Positions 18,601 to 26,488 of a stretch of 64,000 nt of DNA are shown here, piece after piece. Position numbers and translations under genes: made by a program. How positions within the stretch are numbered: position 1 is the first letter of the stretch; every line of letters begins with the position of its first letter. Source of the DNA: M3007 sp032115775 (lineage in GTDB: Bacteria; Bacteroidota; Bacteroidia; Chitinophagales; Saprospiraceae). The DNA lies in assembly GCA_032115775.1 (NCBI GenBank), contig JAUMBL010000058.1, positions 29,492 to 93,491 of the forward strand, read 5' to 3'. The notes below the pieces were generated by a model that was not told the origin of the DNA, searched no databases, and saw nothing but the letters and a program-made list of their open reading frames with translations.

Positions 18601-19706
18601 TAGATGGCGTGCCGTTCGATACCGTGTCCGCGTCCACCCTGTCTATCTTTATCGGCGGACTGGACCCCCTCACGCTCTACACCTTCGAAGTGTACGCGTT
18701 CGACCTGGCCGGCAACAACTCCCCGCTGTCAGAAATTACCCTCAGCACCACCGCGCCGATTGATACGGGCGAACCGGGCATGGTTGCGCACTATCCCTTT
18801 GACGGCAACGCCAACGATGCAACGCCCTACGCCAACCACGGCGTGATCGGCGGCAACCCGGTGTTTGAAAATGCCACGCACCCGGGCGCAGCGGGCGGTC
18901 AGAATATCAAATTCGACGGCGTACAAGATTCCGTGCTAGCCGCCAATGCCGTACAACTCATTTCAGATTATACCACCGTGTCCTTCTGGATTCGCGTGGA
19001 CGACCAGAATCTGCAGGACGCCGAAGCCTACGTCATGGATTTCGGCCACTGGGATCAGCGTTGGAAAATTTCGCTGCCCCAACACCTGAAGATCGTCTGG
19101 ACGACCAACGGCAACAACGCGCAGTTCACGAACTTTATCTCCGACATGGACAGCGGCGACGGCAACGAAATGGTGAAAAACTTCTGGTGGTTCGTGACGA
19201 TGGTGCACGACGGTGTGAGCAACATCATATACGTCAACGGCCAGCAAACCAATATCAAGCCGGTCAACACCAAACTGAACAGCACCTCCCGCCCGCTTTG
19301 CTTCGGCAACAACCCGATCGAGGGCGGCCAGTACTTCATCGGAGCGCTGGACAATGTGAAAATTTACAACAAAGCCCTGACGCCGGCCGAGATTGCAAAA
19401 CTGTACAACACCGGCTCAACCGGCACGGTCGAGGGCGTCGAACTGGGTCGCTACGTGCGCACGGTCGCGCCCAATCCGGCCACCGATTTCCTGCACGTGC
19501 AGCATACGTTCAACGGCAACCAGCCCCTGCTCCTGCGCGTGTTCGACCTGCAGGGTCGGCAGGTCGGCCACCTGAACTACGACCAAAACGAAACGCCTGC
19601 CGGTCAGATCACCCTGCCCGTCGGCGCGTATCCGCAAGGAACTTACCTGCTCAATTTCGTACTGGGCGGTAAGAACCTCGGTTCCATCCAATTTGTGAAG
19701 CACTAA
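15615..19706 (+). CDS. giant T9SS protein with five LamG domains and two FN3 domains
   Basis: 1363 residues from ATG 15615 (signal peptide ends AAASAQ; a TTG 30 bp upstream is less likely). LamG-like/concanavalin-fold domains start at residues ~27, 237, 449 and 656, each ~210 residues; FN3 domains lie at ~870-955 and ~963-1050; a fifth LamG starts at 1057; a type A T9SS sorting domain (VAPNPATDFLHVQH to FVKH) closes the protein. Every LamG repeats the block GGWQERWKISLPSHGKPVFT (fifth copy GHWDQRWKISLP) and an SDMDSG motif. No catalytic glutamates of GH16-like enzymes were identified, so glycan binding is the likelier role: it may replace SusE/F-type surface binding proteins, which are absent here. 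It follows the preceding T9SS gene by 31 bp and ends at a strong terminator. Confidence 0.9.
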   Translation: MKRIHYLFFTLACLLFLSAAASAQTPVASYGFSGSAKDGSSFANHGAVNGASLTQDRFGWPNSALEFDGLQGGVTAPNAAQLNSPFATISFWVKVNALPAQGEAYLLSFGGWQERWKISLPSHGKPVFTTHPGFCCSDMDSGTPLSTGEWTHVAMVHDGSRNIMYFNGAKVNEKNVSGALDVTGYPLGIGYDPIDKANYFNGALDEVMLFDQALSDAEIAALYTAQSTEPTVAQGRVASYGFNGNGFDDTDFGNHADVLTAASATDRFGFGHAALLCDGESSEVTASNAAQLNSGTTTVSFWVKVNALPANGEAFLLSYGGWQERWKISLPTHGKPVWTTNHSGGISDMDSGDGNALPVGVWKHVVMVHDGAKDKIFIDGALKGEKNVVGTLNSTTRPLGIGYNPIDGGNWFDGAFDDIQIYNYALSDGEVGALYAAQAAFPGTPSDLVARYDLNGAGRDASQFENDAHPDAAATAVTNRHDWGGNALQGFATADNSAALQSDFTTISFWVKPNAFPGSGEVFILSNGGWQERWKISMPSHGKPVFTTHAGGACCSDMDSGTPLTIGTWTHVTMVHDGAKDIIYFNGAKVNEKNAPGALDKTRYPLGIGYDPIDNGGFFDGALDDVQIYNRALSDAEIADLYAAQNPAPVVPGNLIADYPASGNADDATAYNNHAAVLGAQPTKDRFGKSNRAYAFNGANQALRAANSPQLNSDFTTIGFWINPTSFPASGEVYIMSNGGWQERWKISLPGHGKPVFTTHAGGACCSDLDSGTPLATGVWTYVTMVHDGSKDIIYFNGAKVNEKNTSGALDPTTQPLGIGFDPIDNNYFFHGAIDDVQIYNKALTDAEIAALYAAQSQPPAATDTEAPCAPLNLTAAVSFTNVQLSWLPAMDNVGVASYNVYQDGALIANVSQTAFYVQDLAPLTEFLFGVSALDAEGNESQITTRKVTSGDEETPDVTPPTAPGNLSGTAAANSVLLTWSESTDDRVVAGYVIFVDGVPFDTVSASTLSIFIGGLDPLTLYTFEVYAFDLAGNNSPLSEITLSTTAPIDTGEPGMVAHYPFDGNANDATPYANHGVIGGNPVFENATHPGAAGGQNIKFDGVQDSVLAANAVQLISDYTTVSFWIRVDDQNLQDAEAYVMDFGHWDQRWKISLPQHLKIVWTTNGNNAQFTNFISDMDSGDGNEMVKNFWWFVTMVHDGVSNIIYVNGQQTNIKPVNTKLNSTSRPLCFGNNPIEGGQYFIGALDNVKIYNKALTPAEIAKLYNTGSTGTVEGVELGRYVRTVAPNPATDFLHVQHTFNGNQPLLLRVFDLQGRQVGHLNYDQNETPAGQITLPVGAYPQGTYLLNFVLGGKNLGSIQFVKH
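15693..18189 (+). repeat. four tandem LamG-encoding repeats, period ~621-636 bp
   Basis: Repeat units begin at 15693, 16323, 16959 and 17580 (spacings 630, 636 and 621 bp). Similarity is clear at the DNA level around the GGCTGGCAGGAGCG block and the ggcgcgaaagtcaatgag block. The fifth, more diverged unit begins at 18783 beyond two FN3 modules. Units 1, 3 and 4 carry a Cys-Cys-Ser-Asp motif; units 2 and 5 instead have Ile-Ser-Asp. Confidence 0.85.
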
Positions 19707-19715
19707 AACCTCCCT

Positions 19716-19786
19716 GCGGCAAGGACTTGTCTAGGCTGTCTTACGCGTTCCATATTTTGAACGCGTAGGGCAGCCTCCCTTGCCGC
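19716..19786 (+). terminator. nested hairpin after the five-LamG gene
   Basis: Outer arms GCGGCAAGG (19716-19724) and CCTTGCCGC (19778-19786) enclose a 17-bp inner stem (19734-19750 with 19759-19775, two G-U pairs). It separates the surface-protein genes from the GH130-MFS pair and may attenuate rather than stop transcription. Confidence 0.6.
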
Positions 19787-19835
19787 ACCGTTTACTCTTC
19801 CATATCCGACCACCTTCAACCTTTTATTTATTTTT

Positions 19836-20885
19836 ATGGCAGCGCGTTTTTCAAATAATCCGATTCTCACAACCGGCGACATCGAACCCAGTCAGCCGGA
19901 TCTCATCGTATCCTGTATTCTTAACCCGGGTGTATTTACCTTTGAAGGCAAAACCTGGCTGCTGCTGCGGGTTGCCGAACGACCGGTTCAAAAAGAAGGC
20001 CGGGTGTCTTTTCCGGTGTTGCACGAAGACGGCAGCATGGAAATCCTGGAATTTGACAAAAACGACCCCGACGTGGATTTGTCGGACGCCCGTATGGTGG
20101 GTTACAAAGACAAAACCTACCTTTCCACCATTTCGCACCTGCGGCTGGTGTGCAGTGAAGACGGCAGGCACTTTTACGAGCCGGATTTTCTGCCCACCCG
20201 GATCTTTGGCAAGGGCGCCTTGGAAACTTTTGGTATTGAGGACTGCCGCATTTCCCGCATGGAAGACGTGTACTACCTCACCTACACCCAAGTATCGGAA
20301 AACGGCGTCGGCGTGGGATTAATGCACACCACCGACTGGCGGACGATCACCCGAGAGGGGATGATCCTCCCCCCGCACAACAAAGATTGCGCGCTTTTTG
20401 AAGAAAAAATAGACAATCGCTACTTTTGCCTGCACCGCCCGTCGGGTATCGCCCTGGGCGGCAATTTTATATGGGTCGCATCTTCTCCCGATCTGCGCCA
20501 CTGGGGCGGCCATCACTGCATCCTCCGAACCCGGGAAGGTTGGTGGGATTCGGCCCGGGTGGGCGCCGGCGCCGCGCCCATTAAAACACCGGAGGGCTGG
20601 CTGGAAATTTACCACGGCGCCGACCACCAGAACCGCTACTGCCTGGGCGCCGTGCTGCTCGACCTGAACGACCCGACCCGGGTGCTGGCGCGCTCCAGGG
20701 ATCCCCTGATGGCGCCCGAAGCGATCTATGAACTGACCGGTTTTTTCGGCAATGTCGTATTTACAAACGGCCATTTGGTGAACGGCGATCACATTACAGT
20801 CTATTACGGCGCGTCGGATGAGGTAATTTGCGGCGCGACCTTTTCCATCGAACATATTTTATCTGATCTGTTAACCATGGCCTGA
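19836..20885 (+). CDS. GH130-family glycoside phosphorylase (beta-mannoside type)
   Basis: 349 residues, no signal peptide, so cytoplasmic. GH130 features in order: N-terminal SNNPILTTGDIEPSQ, ILNPGVFTFEGKTWLLLRV, the catalytic-region motif GIEDCRISRMEDVYYLTYT, NKDCALFEEKIDNRYFCLHR, GNFIWVASSPDLRHWG and GAGAAPIKTPEGWLEIYHGA. GH130 enzymes phosphorolyse beta-mannosyl linkages, releasing mannose 1-phosphate. The Asp of GIED-x-R aligns with the known proton donor region; the residue after it is Cys where Pro is usual. Stop codon and MFS start are 2 bp apart, so transport and phosphorolysis are coupled. Exact linkage specificity cannot be read from sequence. Confidence 0.9.
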   Translation: MAARFSNNPILTTGDIEPSQPDLIVSCILNPGVFTFEGKTWLLLRVAERPVQKEGRVSFPVLHEDGSMEILEFDKNDPDVDLSDARMVGYKDKTYLSTISHLRLVCSEDGRHFYEPDFLPTRIFGKGALETFGIEDCRISRMEDVYYLTYTQVSENGVGVGLMHTTDWRTITREGMILPPHNKDCALFEEKIDNRYFCLHRPSGIALGGNFIWVASSPDLRHWGGHHCILRTREGWWDSARVGAGAAPIKTPEGWLEIYHGADHQNRYCLGAVLLDLNDPTRVLARSRDPLMAPEAIYELTGFFGNVVFTNGHLVNGDHITVYYGASDEVICGATFSIEHILSDLLTMA

Positions 20886-20887
20886 GT

Positions 20888-22129
20888 ATGCTGCAACGAT
20901 TACTACACGAAATCCGCTTTTTCAACGACCATCCGCTCGGTATGCGCATGTTGTTGCTGACCAACCTGATCTACGCAATGGTCATGCCCATCATCGAACT
21001 GTTCGTGGGTGCGTATATCATGCGCAATTCAAACGATCTGGCGCTGGTGGTCATTTTCCAGCTGGCCGTTTATACGGGCATCCCCGTCACCTTCGGCATC
21101 AACGGCTGGCTGCTGAACCACCTGCCGATCGCCCGCCTGTATTCGTTCGGCATGTTGCTAAGCGGCATTTCCATGTTCGCCATGATGTCGCTCGATCAAC
21201 TGGATACGCTGGGCGTTTTCTTCGCCGGTTTGATCATGGGCTTGTCTTACGGCTTCTTTTGGGCCAATCGCGATTTTCTTGCGCTCAACACCACCCGGGA
21301 CGGGAACCGCAACTACTACTACGGCATCGAAACCTTTTTCTACACTATTACGGGGATCCTGGTTCCCCTGGCAGCCGGGGCGTTCATCGCCGCTACCGAC
21401 AAAAACGGATGGTTTGGCGGCAATGTAAACGTTGCTTACTACTGGCTGACCGGCGCCGTATTTGCCTTGTCGGCCCTGGCTTCCGTGTTGGTGCACCGCG
21501 GGCAGTTCCAGAACCCGAAGCGGGCGCCGTTTATTTTCCTGAAATTTGACCGCCTTTGGAACAAAATGCTGGCGCTTTCCGCTCTCAAGGGCGTGGCGCA
21601 GGGCTACATCGTCACGGCGCCGACCATGCTGATCATGAGCCTGGTGGGCAAAGAGGGCGAACTCGGCCTGATTACAGGGGTCGCGGCGTTTCTGTCCGCT
21701 ATTTTGCTGTACGTATTGGGTCGCACCTCTGCGCCCACACATCGCCTGCTCATTTACGGCGTCGGCTGCGCGCTGTTTGTTGCCGGCGCGGGCGCGAATG
21801 CCGGCCTCTACTCCGCCCCGGGCGTCATTATTTTTATGGTGTGCCTGCTGTTTGCCCGGCCTTTGCTGGACATTGCCTATTTCCCGGTGCAATTGAAAGT
21901 CATTGACGTCGTGTCGGAGAAAGAGCAGCGGAATGAGTTTGCCTATATTTTTAACCACGAATTCGGACTGTACGTCGGGCGTTTGCTGGGCTGCGGATTG
22001 TTTATCCTCCTCGCCCGCTATGCGAGCGATTATATTGCCCTCCGATATGCCCTGCCGGTGATTGCCATGGTGCATTTCGGCGGCTGGTTTATGATGAAAA
22101 ATATTTTACGGGAAAAAGAAATGGCCTGA
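20888..22129 (+). CDS. MFS sugar permease of the glycan locus
   Basis: 413 residues with about 12 hydrophobic segments in two sets of six and a cytoplasmic loop (HRGQFQNPKRAPFIFLKFD) between them, the MFS layout. Glycines and charged residues such as GLSYGFFWANRDF and ARPLLDIAYFPVQLKVIDVV lie at helix ends. Directly coupled to the GH130 gene upstream, it most likely carries the disaccharide or oligosaccharide substrate of GH130 across the inner membrane. Substrate is inferred from context only. Confidence 0.85.
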   Translation: MLQRLLHEIRFFNDHPLGMRMLLLTNLIYAMVMPIIELFVGAYIMRNSNDLALVVIFQLAVYTGIPVTFGINGWLLNHLPIARLYSFGMLLSGISMFAMMSLDQLDTLGVFFAGLIMGLSYGFFWANRDFLALNTTRDGNRNYYYGIETFFYTITGILVPLAAGAFIAATDKNGWFGGNVNVAYYWLTGAVFALSALASVLVHRGQFQNPKRAPFIFLKFDRLWNKMLALSALKGVAQGYIVTAPTMLIMSLVGKEGELGLITGVAAFLSAILLYVLGRTSAPTHRLLIYGVGCALFVAGAGANAGLYSAPGVIIFMVCLLFARPLLDIAYFPVQLKVIDVVSEKEQRNEFAYIFNHEFGLYVGRLLGCGLFILLARYASDYIALRYALPVIAMVHFGGWFMMKNILREKEMA

Positions 22130-22189
22130 CGCCTTCCATATCGAGGGAAAAGTACCCAAGTTCAATTCGCTGTTATCGCTGTATCCGCT

Positions 22190-23926
22190 ATGCAAAACAC
22201 AAAATACTTCCTGCTCTTTGCCGCAGTTTCCCTGCTGCTGACCGCCTGCAAAACAAGCGGAAACCTGGCGCCGGCCGCCGGTGCGGTTGCCCAACGCGCT
22301 ATTCCCCGGGTGGAGCAAATGCCCAATCACCCCAAGCCGTATGCGTGGAAAGACTGGCAGCAGACCGCCCGGTATTTCGACCGACTGGTATTCGACCCGG
22401 CGCAGCAGGGCGCATACTGGCCGATGATTTGGATGGACAGCGCCGGCAGGAATTTTCCCGAACCGACCTTCGGGCTGTTTACGGCCGTGGGCGACGTGCG
22501 CATGGGCCCTAAAGTCAATAACGGCGAAAACCACGAAGCGCTGGGCGCCCTCGGCGCCGTACTGGGCGCCTCTTTAGTCGGCATGGACAAATCCAACCAA
22601 AACGGCCTCAATTACGTGCGGATGTTGCGAAACTACTACAACCGCGACAACGGCTGGAACGTAATCATGAATTTTACCAACAAAGGCGCGCATATCGGCG
22701 GCGGATACGGCAACGACTACTGGTATGAAGTGCACAATAACGTCCTCTTCTACGCTATTGCCGACCTGTATCCGAAAGAACCGGATTTTGAGGCGATTCA
22801 GCGCGGGATCGCCGAGCAGTTTTATCGCTCGGACTCCGTGCTGGGCGGCAATTACAGCTACTCGTATTTTGATTTTAAAAATATGCGCCCCGTGAAAAAC
22901 CAGATCCCCACGCAAGAAGACGTGGCGGGCGGATATGCCTTTATTTTATACTCGGCCTGGATCAAATTCGGCGATGAAAAATACCTGCGCGCCGCGCAAA
23001 ATGCCCTCAACGTACTCTACGGACAAAAAGAAAACCGCTTTTACGAAGCCATGATGCCGGTGGCCGCCTATATCGGCGCGCGCATGAATGCAGAAACGGG
23101 TACGGCGTACGATATTCAGCGTTTCCTCGACTGGACCTTCGACGGCACGGCGGTCGGCCGGGAGGGCTGGGGCGTACTGGCCGACAACTGGGGCGGCTAC
23201 GACGTGAGCGGCCTGGCAGGCAGCACCGTGCACAACGGCGGCTACGGATTCCTGATGAATACCTTCGACCTGATGATGCCGCTCTCCGCCCTCGTGCGCT
23301 ACGACCAGCAGTATGCCCGAGCCGTCGGCAAATGGGCGCTGAACGCCACCAACGCAGCCCGGTTCTGCTATCCGGACGAACTGCCCGATTCCTTGCAGGC
23401 CTTGCCGCAATTCAAGGAAGTCACGAAATCGGTCATCGCGTATGAGGGCCTCATCAAAGAATCCATCTACCCGCAGTTTAAAGGTATCACGCCCTTTGCC
23501 CAGGGCGACGGCCCGCTGTGGGTGGAGGGCAACCCGCAACAATCCATGTTTTCGGTGTACGGCAGCGGGCACGTTGGCTTTTTCGGCGGCGTGGCGCAGT
23601 CCACCAATGTGCCGGAAATTTTGCAGATTGATTGCCGCGCTACGGATTTTTACCCAAAAACACCTGCCTATCCCACCTATCTGTATTTCAATCCGTACCA
23701 GGAAGCCAAAACCGTCTCGATCGCGCTGGGCCAAGGGAAATACACGGTGTACGACACCGTTTCCCGCCGCGTCCTAAAAAAGAACGCCGAAGGGCGTTTT
23801 CGTTTTTCCATACCGGCCGACAGCGCCCGGGTGGTGGTGCTGATTCCGGCTACCCAGGCACTGACCGTCCGCAACGGCCTGCTGGAGGCCGGCGGTGTGC
23901 CGGTGGACTACCGGTATGGTAAGTAG
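22190..23926 (+). CDS. lipoprotein paralogue of the unassigned helical domain
   Basis: 578 residues with lipobox LLTACKTS (Cys20). The mature protein is homologous over its length to residues ~28-545 of the 12458 gene product: PRVEQMPNHPKPY, GASLVGMDKSNQNG, GNDYWYEVHNN, RMNAETGTAYDIQRF, GGYDVSGL, YARAVGKWALNATNAARF and YPTYLYFNPYQEAKTVSIAL. Helix-rich first ~450 residues and a beta-strand C-terminal ~100 residues recall (alpha/alpha)-barrel carbohydrate enzymes with a beta-sandwich appendage. It is likely anchored in the outer membrane or faces the periplasm, whereas its paralogue is T9SS-exported. It is the last gene of the locus, 60 bp after the MFS gene. No known enzyme family was recognised. 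Confidence 0.75.
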   Translation: MQNTKYFLLFAAVSLLLTACKTSGNLAPAAGAVAQRAIPRVEQMPNHPKPYAWKDWQQTARYFDRLVFDPAQQGAYWPMIWMDSAGRNFPEPTFGLFTAVGDVRMGPKVNNGENHEALGALGAVLGASLVGMDKSNQNGLNYVRMLRNYYNRDNGWNVIMNFTNKGAHIGGGYGNDYWYEVHNNVLFYAIADLYPKEPDFEAIQRGIAEQFYRSDSVLGGNYSYSYFDFKNMRPVKNQIPTQEDVAGGYAFILYSAWIKFGDEKYLRAAQNALNVLYGQKENRFYEAMMPVAAYIGARMNAETGTAYDIQRFLDWTFDGTAVGREGWGVLADNWGGYDVSGLAGSTVHNGGYGFLMNTFDLMMPLSALVRYDQQYARAVGKWALNATNAARFCYPDELPDSLQALPQFKEVTKSVIAYEGLIKESIYPQFKGITPFAQGDGPLWVEGNPQQSMFSVYGSGHVGFFGGVAQSTNVPEILQIDCRATDFYPKTPAYPTYLYFNPYQEAKTVSIALGQGKYTVYDTVSRRVLKKNAEGRFRFSIPADSARVVVLIPATQALTVRNGLLEAGGVPVDYRYGK

Positions 23927-23930
23927 CGAA

Positions 23931-23945
23931 CGCGCGCAGCGCGCG
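23931..23945 (+). terminator. short GC hairpin after the last locus gene
   Basis: CGCGCG-CAG-CGCGCG hairpin 5 bp past the stop codon; it lacks a clear T-run, so termination is only suggested. Confidence 0.35.
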
Positions 23946-23977
23946 AAATGTGGGACATCTTAACTTATGCACGTTTT

Positions 23978-24024
23978 GTAACTACTTAGTCGGTTTTTAA
24001 GACGCGATCCGGCTAAGTAGTCAC
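23978..24024. repeat. family 1 palindrome, short form
   Basis: Arms GTAACTACTTAGTCGG (23978-23993) and CCGGCTAAGTAGTCAC (24009-24024) with a 15-nt loop that retains the GACGCGA sequence found next to the right arm of the long copies. It looks like a long element with its middle deleted. Confidence 0.75.
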
Positions 24025-24130
24025 CCTATTTATAACAGTTTCTAACCACGCGCCAAATCTACCCCGACGCCCGCCGCATGAATTATCCGCTCCCAAACGT
24101 TGCAAAACCAAATTTTTCACCGCGGCGTTG

Positions 24131-24138
24131 TATCTTTG
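24131..24138 (+). promoter_or_regulatory. -7 box for the ALDH7 gene
   Basis: TATCTTTG matches TAnnTTTG, 61 bp before the ATG at 24200. This placement also argues against using earlier in-frame start codons. Confidence 0.5.
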
Positions 24139-24199
24139 CCGCGCAATTCCAAAAATAATTTTGCCCCGTTTCGATTTTCACTCTTCACTCAACGACAAC

Positions 24200-25732
24200 A
24201 TGCAACCCAGCGAATTTCTCCGCAAACTCGGCCTCAAAACCAAAAACGCCGGCGCCTGGTCGGGCCTCGAAGCCATCCCCGGCAGCGCCCGCTCGCTGCA
24301 AAGCCACAGCCCGGTGAACGGCACGTACATCGGTTCCGTTTCTATCACCACCCGCGCGCAGTACGACGAAGTAATCGCCCGCGCAGAAACGGCTTTCAAA
24401 GCATGGCGGGAAATTCCGGCACCCAAACGCGGCGAAATCGTGCGGCAATACGGCGAAGTCCTCCGGCAGTACAAAGAACCGCTGGGTCGCCTGGTATCCT
24501 ATGAAATGGGCAAAAGCCTGCAGGAAGGCCTGGGCGAAGTGCAGGAAATGATTGATATCTGCGATTTTGCCGTAGGCCTGTCGCGCCAACTCTACGGCCT
24601 CACCATGCACTCCGAACGACCCGGCCACCGAATGTACGAACAGTGGCATCCGCTGGGCATCGTGGGGATTATCTCCGCATTCAACTTCCCAGTGGCCGTA
24701 TGGGCCTGGAATTCGATGATCGCGCTGGTCTGCGGCGACGTGTGCGTGTGGAAACCCTCCGAAAAAACTCCGCTCTGCGGCATCGCCTGCCAAAACCTGT
24801 TCCAAAAAGTCCTCAAAGCCAATAACCTGCCGGAAGGCATCCTGTCGGTAATCAACGGTGATTACCGCGTCGGGGAGTACCTGACCAAAGACGCCCGCGT
24901 GCCGCTCGTCAGCGCCACCGGCAGCGTGCGCATGGGCAAAATTGTGGGCCAAGCCGTGGCCGCCCGCCTGGGTCGCTCCCTGCTGGAACTGGGCGGCAAC
25001 AACGCCATCATTATTACGCCTTCAGCCGATCTGAAAATCGTGCTGACCGGCGCGGTGTTCGGCGCCGTGGGTACGGCCGGACAGCGCTGTACCACTACCC
25101 GCCGACTGATCGTCCACGAAAGCCAAATCGGCGAAGTGAAAAAAATGCTGGCCAACGCCTACAAACAACTCCGCATCGGCGACCCGCTGGACGCCAACAA
25201 CCACGTGGGCCCACTCATTGACCAAAGCGCCGTGCAAGCCTACCTGCACGCCATCGAGGAGGTCAAAAAAGCCGGCGGCACGTTCGTCGTGGAAGGCGGC
25301 GTACTCGAAGGCGCCGGCTACGAAAGCGGCTGCTATGTAAAACCCTGCATCGCCGAGGTGCAAAACCACTGGGCAATCGTACAACACGAAACGTTCGCAC
25401 CGATTCTGTACCTAGTAACGTATAAAACCCTGGACGAAGCCATCGCCCTGCAAAACGGCGTACCCCAAGGCCTCTCCTCCGCCATCATGACCACCAACCT
25501 GCGCGAAGCGGAACGCTTCCTCAGTGCAGCCGGTTCCGACTGTGGCATCGCCAACGTGAATATCGGCACCTCCGGCGCGGAAATCGGCGGCGCGTTCGGC
25601 GGCGAAAAAGAAACCGGCGGCGGCCGCGAATCCGGATCCGACAGCTGGAAGGCCTATATGCGCCGACAAACAAATACGATTAATTACTCGGAATCGGTAC
25701 CGCTGGCGCAGGGGATTAAATTCGATTTGTAA
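24200..25732 (+). CDS. aldehyde dehydrogenase, ALDH7 family (aminoadipate-semialdehyde / piperideine-6-carboxylate type)
   Basis: 510 residues from ATG 24200, the usual ALDH7 length. Signatures: NAD-binding IISAFNFPVAVWAWNSMIAL, general-base motif LLELGGNNAIIITP, and the catalytic Cys in GTAGQRCTTTRRLIVHES, whose surrounding sequence is characteristic of ALDH7A1/AmaB rather than other ALDH classes. It would oxidise alpha-aminoadipate semialdehyde to aminoadipate with NAD in lysine catabolism. No lysine aminotransferase or related gene is adjacent, so the pathway assignment rests on the family. A hairpin terminator follows at once. Confidence 0.93.
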   Translation: MQPSEFLRKLGLKTKNAGAWSGLEAIPGSARSLQSHSPVNGTYIGSVSITTRAQYDEVIARAETAFKAWREIPAPKRGEIVRQYGEVLRQYKEPLGRLVSYEMGKSLQEGLGEVQEMIDICDFAVGLSRQLYGLTMHSERPGHRMYEQWHPLGIVGIISAFNFPVAVWAWNSMIALVCGDVCVWKPSEKTPLCGIACQNLFQKVLKANNLPEGILSVINGDYRVGEYLTKDARVPLVSATGSVRMGKIVGQAVAARLGRSLLELGGNNAIIITPSADLKIVLTGAVFGAVGTAGQRCTTTRRLIVHESQIGEVKKMLANAYKQLRIGDPLDANNHVGPLIDQSAVQAYLHAIEEVKKAGGTFVVEGGVLEGAGYESGCYVKPCIAEVQNHWAIVQHETFAPILYLVTYKTLDEAIALQNGVPQGLSSAIMTTNLREAERFLSAAGSDCGIANVNIGTSGAEIGGAFGGEKETGGGRESGSDSWKAYMRRQTNTINYSESVPLAQGIKFDL

Positions 25733-25737
25733 AAAGC

Positions 25738-25773
25738 AACGACTTAGCCGGACGGCAATCCGGCTAAGTCGTT
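25738..25773 (+). terminator. hairpin after the ALDH7 gene, related to family 1 ends
   Basis: Perfect 14-bp arms AACGACTTAGCCGG (25738-25751) and its complement (25760-25773) with an 8-nt loop, 5 bp after the stop codon. The arm differs from the family 1 end (AACTACTTAGCCGG) by one base, suggesting terminators and the repeat share an origin. Confidence 0.7.
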
Positions 25774-25854
25774 ACAAAATAATTGCCGCGGCGCAGCAAG
25801 GTTTTTTGCTTTTCCTGCTGTTTTTTCTTATTTTTGCAAGCAAATGCCCTCGCC

Positions 25855-26484
25855 ATGCAAATTGACTCCCAAACCCTGTTTGAATACCTGTGCGACGCCC
25901 CCGACGCCGCGCTGATCGTACACCGTATGCAAGACTGGCTCGAGGCAGAAAACCGCCGCCGCATCGAATTCTACAACGAAATCAATGAATCGCTGAAAGC
26001 GGAATTCATCAACGGAGACATTGTGCTGCACTCCCCGGTAACGAGGGCGCATTCACTGGCTGTCTCCAAGATCAGCCGATGGCTGGGCAATTACGTAGAG
26101 GAAAAGCGGCTGGGAGAAGTGCATATAGAAAAAGCGCTGATCCGCCTCACCCGCAACGATTACGAGCCGGACATCTGCTTTTTCGGCAACGCAAAGGCCA
26201 AAGAATTTACGGCCGATCAAAAATTATTCCCGCCGCCCGACCTCGTTGTGGAGGTGCTCTCTCCTTCTACCGAAAAAATTGATCGCGGGATCAAGTTCCA
26301 CGACTACGCCGCGCACGACATCGCCGAGTACTGGATCGTGGATACCAATGAAAAATTCGTAGAACAATACGTACTCCGAAACGGCCAATACGAACTGGTG
26401 ATTCGATCCCGCCAAAACGACCTCCACGCCGATAGTGTAGATGGCTTCGTGCTGCCCGTCCGCCTGCTCTTCGAAGAAATCTGA
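25855..26484 (+). CDS. Uma2-family (DUF820) putative restriction-like endonuclease
   Basis: 209 residues from ATG 25855; an earlier TTG would add a hydrophobic leader made by AT-rich intergenic DNA and is unlikely. The Uma2 fold, a PD-(D/E)XK nuclease relative, is shown by ESLKAEFINGDIVLHSPVT, DYEPDICFFGNAKA, PPDLVVEVLSPSTEKIDRGI and HDIAEYWIVDTNE, which carry the expected acidic residues (Asp of EPD, Glu of VVEVLS). The biological role of Uma2 proteins is poorly known; they are common in cyanobacteria and Bacteroidota. The next gene begins 4 bp after its stop. Confidence 0.88.
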   Translation: MQIDSQTLFEYLCDAPDAALIVHRMQDWLEAENRRRIEFYNEINESLKAEFINGDIVLHSPVTRAHSLAVSKISRWLGNYVEEKRLGEVHIEKALIRLTRNDYEPDICFFGNAKAKEFTADQKLFPPPDLVVEVLSPSTEKIDRGIKFHDYAAHDIAEYWIVDTNEKFVEQYVLRNGQYELVIRSRQNDLHADSVDGFVLPVRLLFEEI

Positions 26485-26488
26485 CCGC

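Noticed and set aside
15615..19706. LamG domains as GH16-type enzymes
   Set aside because: No ExDxE-type catalytic triad was seen in any of the units.
25783..25854. N-terminal signal peptide on the Uma2 protein from an upstream TTG
   Set aside because: The hydrophobic stretch comes from T-rich intergenic DNA, and Uma2 proteins are cytoplasmic.
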